The notes beneath the pieces were generated by a model. That model was not told the DNA's origin, did not search any database, and worked only from the letters and a program-made list of their open reading frames with translations. A DNA stretch of 23,604 bases from JBBEAM01 sp040882845 (GTDB lineage: Bacteria > Pseudomonadota > Alphaproteobacteria > Kiloniellales > DSM-21159), in assembly GCA_040882845.1 (NCBI GenBank), contig JBBEAM010000018.1, positions 1-23,604 on the forward strand. The letters run 5' to 3'. Below are positions 21,448 to 23,604 of this stretch, one piece after another. The first letter of the stretch is position 1. Each line of letters starts with the position of its first letter. The translations under genes and the position numbers were made by a program.

Positions 21448-22175
21448 CGACTTACCTCTTCTAATTTCTGAAGAGCTGGAACCAGCTCATTGAATTCTTT
21501 AATAATCGCCTGCGCACCGGAGATCTGCAGTCGGTCCACGGGATGATAGCCCCAGGAAACGCCGAGAGCGCCAGCCTTGGCCGCTCGCGCCATCTCCATG
21601 TCGAAGGAGGTATCCCCGATCACCACGGTTTCCTCGGGCCCGCAGCCGCAGGCGGCCATAGCGTGTTCGACCATGGCAGGGTGCGGCTTGCTCGGCGCCG
21701 TATCCGGCGTATGCAGGGTCATAAAATGCTCTTTCAAGCCATGGTACTGCAATGAAAATTGGAGCCCGCGCAGGTTCTTTCCAGTGGCAATTCCCAAACA
21801 GAGCTCCGGGCGGTCCAGCTGCGCCAAGGTGTCGCGCGCACCATCGAAAAGCGGTTCGTGGAAGGCTTCGCTGCTGCGCAGCGCCAAGGCGGCGTCGCGG
21901 TAGCGCTGCGCCACGGCCGGGGTGTGCCGTCGCGCCTCGAGAGGAAGCAGCTCGGAAATCGCAACCTCCAGGGCCAAGCCTACGACCCCGCGGATCCGCG
22001 CCATTTCAGGCGCGGCGAGGCCATGGCCCTCGAAGGCCGCTGTCATGCAGTGCCGGATGCCATGCTGGCTGTCGACCAGGGTGCCGTCGAAGTCGAAGAG
22101 GATCAGGCGCCAGCGCTTGAACAGCGGCGCGCTGGGGCTCGGCACGGCAGGGGATTCGGCGGTTGAGAAAGACAT
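21444..22175 (-). CDS. HAD-superfamily phosphatase, phosphoglycolate phosphatase-like
   Basis: A 243-residue HAD subfamily IA hydrolase. Motif I is FDFDGTLVDS (nucleophile Asp28, acid/base Asp30), motif II is IATGKN, motif III is the Lys in SKPHP, and motif IV is VIGDTSFDMEMA. The helical cap falls between motifs I and II. It resembles Gph phosphatases; the physiological phosphate ester is not deducible. I chose ATG 22175. A TTG at 22268 overlapping the pseudouridine synthase stop would add 31 unremarkable residues. Position after an RluC-type gene and before ATP12 is a familiar alphaproteobacterial arrangement. The 3' end is unusually AT-rich. Confidence 0.88.
   Translation of the reverse strand: MSFSTAESPAVPSPSAPLFKRWRLILFDFDGTLVDSQHGIRHCMTAAFEGHGLAAPEMARIRGVVGLALEVAISELLPLEARRHTPAVAQRYRDAALALRSSEAFHEPLFDGARDTLAQLDRPELCLGIATGKNLRGLQFSLQYHGLKEHFMTLHTPDTAPSKPHPAMVEHAMAACGCGPEETVVIGDTSFDMEMARAAKAGALGVSWGYHPVDRLQISGAQAIIKEFNELVPALQKLEEVSR
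21473..21488. repeat. Perfect inverted repeat at the HAD-asmA junction
   Basis: GAGCTGG and CCAGCTC flank AA, a 16-bp element with 7-bp arms inside the last codons of the HAD gene, 26 bp before the asmA ATG. In RNA it can form a 6-bp stem with a GUUC loop. It lies in a local AT-rich patch. Confidence 0.4.
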
Positions 22176-22209
22176 GGTCGCTTCGGAGTCGGAGGAAACG
22201 GCTCGCTCT

Positions 22210-22238
22210 ATTCTAGAACCTGCGCGACAGCGAGGCGA
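22210..22238 (-). promoter_or_regulatory. Possible internal promoter before the HAD gene
   Basis: On the minus strand TAGAAT (22210-22215, 5 of 6 matches) follows a weak -35, TCGCCT (22233-22238), after 17 bp. It lies in the 89-bp gap between the pseudouridine synthase stop and the preferred HAD ATG, and could give the HAD, asmA and ATP12 genes separate transcription. Confidence 0.3.
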
Positions 22239-22264
22239 GCCTTGTCCGACTTTAGTCCCCGCGC

Positions 22265-23257
22265 TCAATCCTCGAAAGGATCGCCGCGCGGCGAGTCCGG
22301 ATCGAAACCCAAAGCCCGCCAGGCCTGCAGGAACTGCGCCGGCGGCGGCGCGGTGATCCGCAGGGTGACGCCGCTTGCGGGATCGGGCAGCGCGATGCTG
22401 CGGGCGTGCAGCAGCAGCTGTCCGGGCAGTCCGTCGATCTCGGGAAAAGCCTGCTTGCCGCCGTACTTTCCGTCGCCGAGGATCGGATGACCGATGGCGG
22501 CACAGTGGACCCGGAGTTGATGGGTGCGCCCGGTCACCGGCCGCAGGGCGAGCCAGGAAGCGGCCCGCCGCCCCGTGGTCGCCACCGTCACGTAGCGCGT
22601 CAGCGCCTCCTCTCCAGCATCCGGCGCCATGGGCAGCATCTTCTCCCGCCCCTTCGGTCCGCTCTTGCCGAGGGGCAGATCGATCTCGCCGTACTTGAGT
22701 TTCGGCTGGCCCAGGACGGCGGCCCAGTAGAGTTTGCGCACCGTGCCGTCGCGAAAGGCGCGGGTCAGGCTGCGCGCCGCGGCGGCGCTGCGGGCCAGCA
22801 CCAGAACGCCGCTGGTGTCCTTGTCCAGGCGGTGGACCAGACGCGGGCGTTCGGCGGCGCCGAAGCGCAGAGCATCGAGCATCGCGTCGAGATGCTTGCG
22901 CTGCCCGCTGCCGCCCTGAACCGCCAAGCCGGCGGGCTTGTCGATCGCCAGCACGGCCTCGTCGCGATAGAGCACGGATTCGCGCAGGGTTTCGGCTTCT
23001 TGCGCAGTGGGGGTGTAGGCGGGGCTCGACACCGGCTGGTCCGGCTTTCCCTCGCTTAGCGGCGGAACCCGCACCACCTGTCCGGCTTCCAGGCGGTGAT
23101 TGGCCTTGGCCCGGCGGCCGTCCACGCGTACCTGGCCCTTGCGCAGCAGCTTCTGCAGGCCGCCCTGACCGAGCGCCGGAAAATGCTTGCGGAACCAGCG
23201 GTCGAGCCGCTGTCCGGCGTCGCCGGCGCCGACGGTCCGGTTTTCGACGCCGCTCAC
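22265..23257 (-). CDS. rluC: RluC/RluD-type 23S rRNA pseudouridine synthase
   Basis: A 330-residue RluA-family enzyme isomerising uridine to pseudouridine in RNA, most likely 23S rRNA. It has an N-terminal S4 RNA-binding domain (about 16-65, RLDRWFRKHFP, LRKGQVRVDG), then the catalytic domain with LVHRLDKDTSGVLVLAR, where Asp145 is the nucleophile, and PVTGRTHQLRVH near the active site. Translation starts at GTG overlapping the crcB stop (GTGA), with a poor Shine-Dalgarno, so it is probably coupled to crcB. RluC is the best guess; RluD or another RluA member cannot be excluded from motifs alone. Confidence 0.88.
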   Translation of the reverse strand: MSGVENRTVGAGDAGQRLDRWFRKHFPALGQGGLQKLLRKGQVRVDGRRAKANHRLEAGQVVRVPPLSEGKPDQPVSSPAYTPTAQEAETLRESVLYRDEAVLAIDKPAGLAVQGGSGQRKHLDAMLDALRFGAAERPRLVHRLDKDTSGVLVLARSAAAARSLTRAFRDGTVRKLYWAAVLGQPKLKYGEIDLPLGKSGPKGREKMLPMAPDAGEEALTRYVTVATTGRRAASWLALRPVTGRTHQLRVHCAAIGHPILGDGKYGGKQAFPEIDGLPGQLLLHARSIALPDPASGVTLRITAPPPAQFLQAWRALGFDPDSPRGDPFED

Positions 23258-23604
23258 GCCAGGACCGCGCGCATCACGGCCAAGCCGAGGAAGAGCGCGC
23301 CGATGGACAGCACCACGGAAGCCGCGACATAGAGCCCCGCAGAGAGCGTCTCGCCGCGCTCGACCAGCGTGGCGACATCCAGGGAGAAAGTGGAAAAGGT
23401 GGTGAAGGCACCGAGCACGCCCACGGTAAGGAAGCCGCGCAGTTCGCCCGAGGTGCTCCAGGCCAGCGCCATGGTCTCGACCAGCGCGCCCATGATGAAG
23501 GATCCGACGACGTTGACCGTCAGGGTTCCGATGGGGAAGCTGCTGCCGAACCAGGCCGCCGCCTGGACGCTCACGAAATGCCGGGCGACGGCGCCCAGGG
23601 CGCC
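23254..23604 (-). CDS. crcB: Fluoride ion transporter CrcB (5' end outside window)
   Basis: The visible part is about 116 residues of a small four-helix membrane protein that exports fluoride (Fluc family) as a dual-topology dimer. The signatures are GTLTVNVVGSFIMG and GVLGAFTTFSTFSLD, the latter including the pore Phe residues and the central Na+ site. A GTG at 23574 could start an ORF, but the frame stays open to the window edge and reads GALGAVARHF, the conserved N-terminal CrcB motif, so the true start lies upstream. The TGA overlaps the GTG of the pseudouridine synthase gene. Any fluoride riboswitch would be beyond the edge. Confidence 0.92.
   Translation of the reverse strand, partial: GALGAVARHFVSVQAAAWFGSSFPIGTLTVNVVGSFIMGALVETMALAWSTSGELRGFLTVGVLGAFTTFSTFSLDVATLVERGETLSAGLYVAASVVLSIGALFLGLAVMRAVLA

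Noticed and set aside
18835..21471. 878-codon plus-strand ORF opposite asmA and the ATP12 gene
   Set aside because: It is antisense to a well-supported AsmA protein. The translation is rich in Gly, Arg, His, Asp and Gln with no domain signature, as expected from GC-rich antisense shadow frames.

Overview
The window is GC-rich (roughly two-thirds G+C by eye), densely packed DNA from an alphaproteobacterium, probably Rhodospirillales-like. The evidence is a DUF1489 protein, an ATP12-type F1-ATPase chaperone, a long MaeB malic enzyme with a phosphotransacetylase-like tail, and a LiuR-controlled leucine/isovalerate operon. I see no mobile element, CRISPR array, tRNA or rRNA. Most genes overlap or nearly touch, and almost all are on the minus strand.

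Region 1 (1-281) is non-coding. It holds a good sigma70-type promoter that fires leftwards out of the window, followed by a structured leader. Region 2 (282-10787) is one long minus-strand operon, read right to left: liuR, PaaI-type thioesterase, liuA (isovaleryl-CoA dehydrogenase), an SDR oxidoreductase, a second acyl-CoA dehydrogenase, a kappa-GST/HCCA-isomerase-like protein, liuB and liuD (methylcrotonyl-CoA carboxylase) flanking liuC (methylglutaconyl-CoA hydratase), liuE (HMG-CoA lyase), and DUF1489. It encodes every step from isovaleryl-CoA to acetoacetate plus acetyl-CoA. A near-perfect 16-bp inverted repeat overlaps the -35 element upstream of liuR and is the likely LiuR operator.

Region 3 (10832-16020) is a second minus-strand cluster: maeB, mgtE, a phytanoyl-CoA dioxygenase-family protein and a glutathione S-transferase. 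Gaps are 7 and 10 bp, and the last pair overlaps by 1 bp. Region 4 (16137-18598) holds lipB on the plus strand, then on the minus strand a small HEPN-like protein gene overlapping an acylphosphatase gene, and then a plus-strand fusion of a redoxin-like domain to a prolyl-4-hydroxylase-type oxygenase. lipB and the HEPN-like gene look leaderless. Region 5 (18595-23604) is a minus-strand operon: crcB (cut by the window edge), an RluC/D-type pseudouridine synthase, a HAD phosphatase, an AsmA-family protein and the ATP12 chaperone.

Functionally this is mostly core metabolism and housekeeping. I found no clearly new multi-gene system. The items most worth a second look are the LiuR operator/promoter, the accessory genes inside the liu operon, the redoxin/P4H fusion beside a HEPN-like protein, the leaderless promoters, and the unassigned leftward transcript at the left edge. 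All family assignments come from reading motifs; no database search was run.
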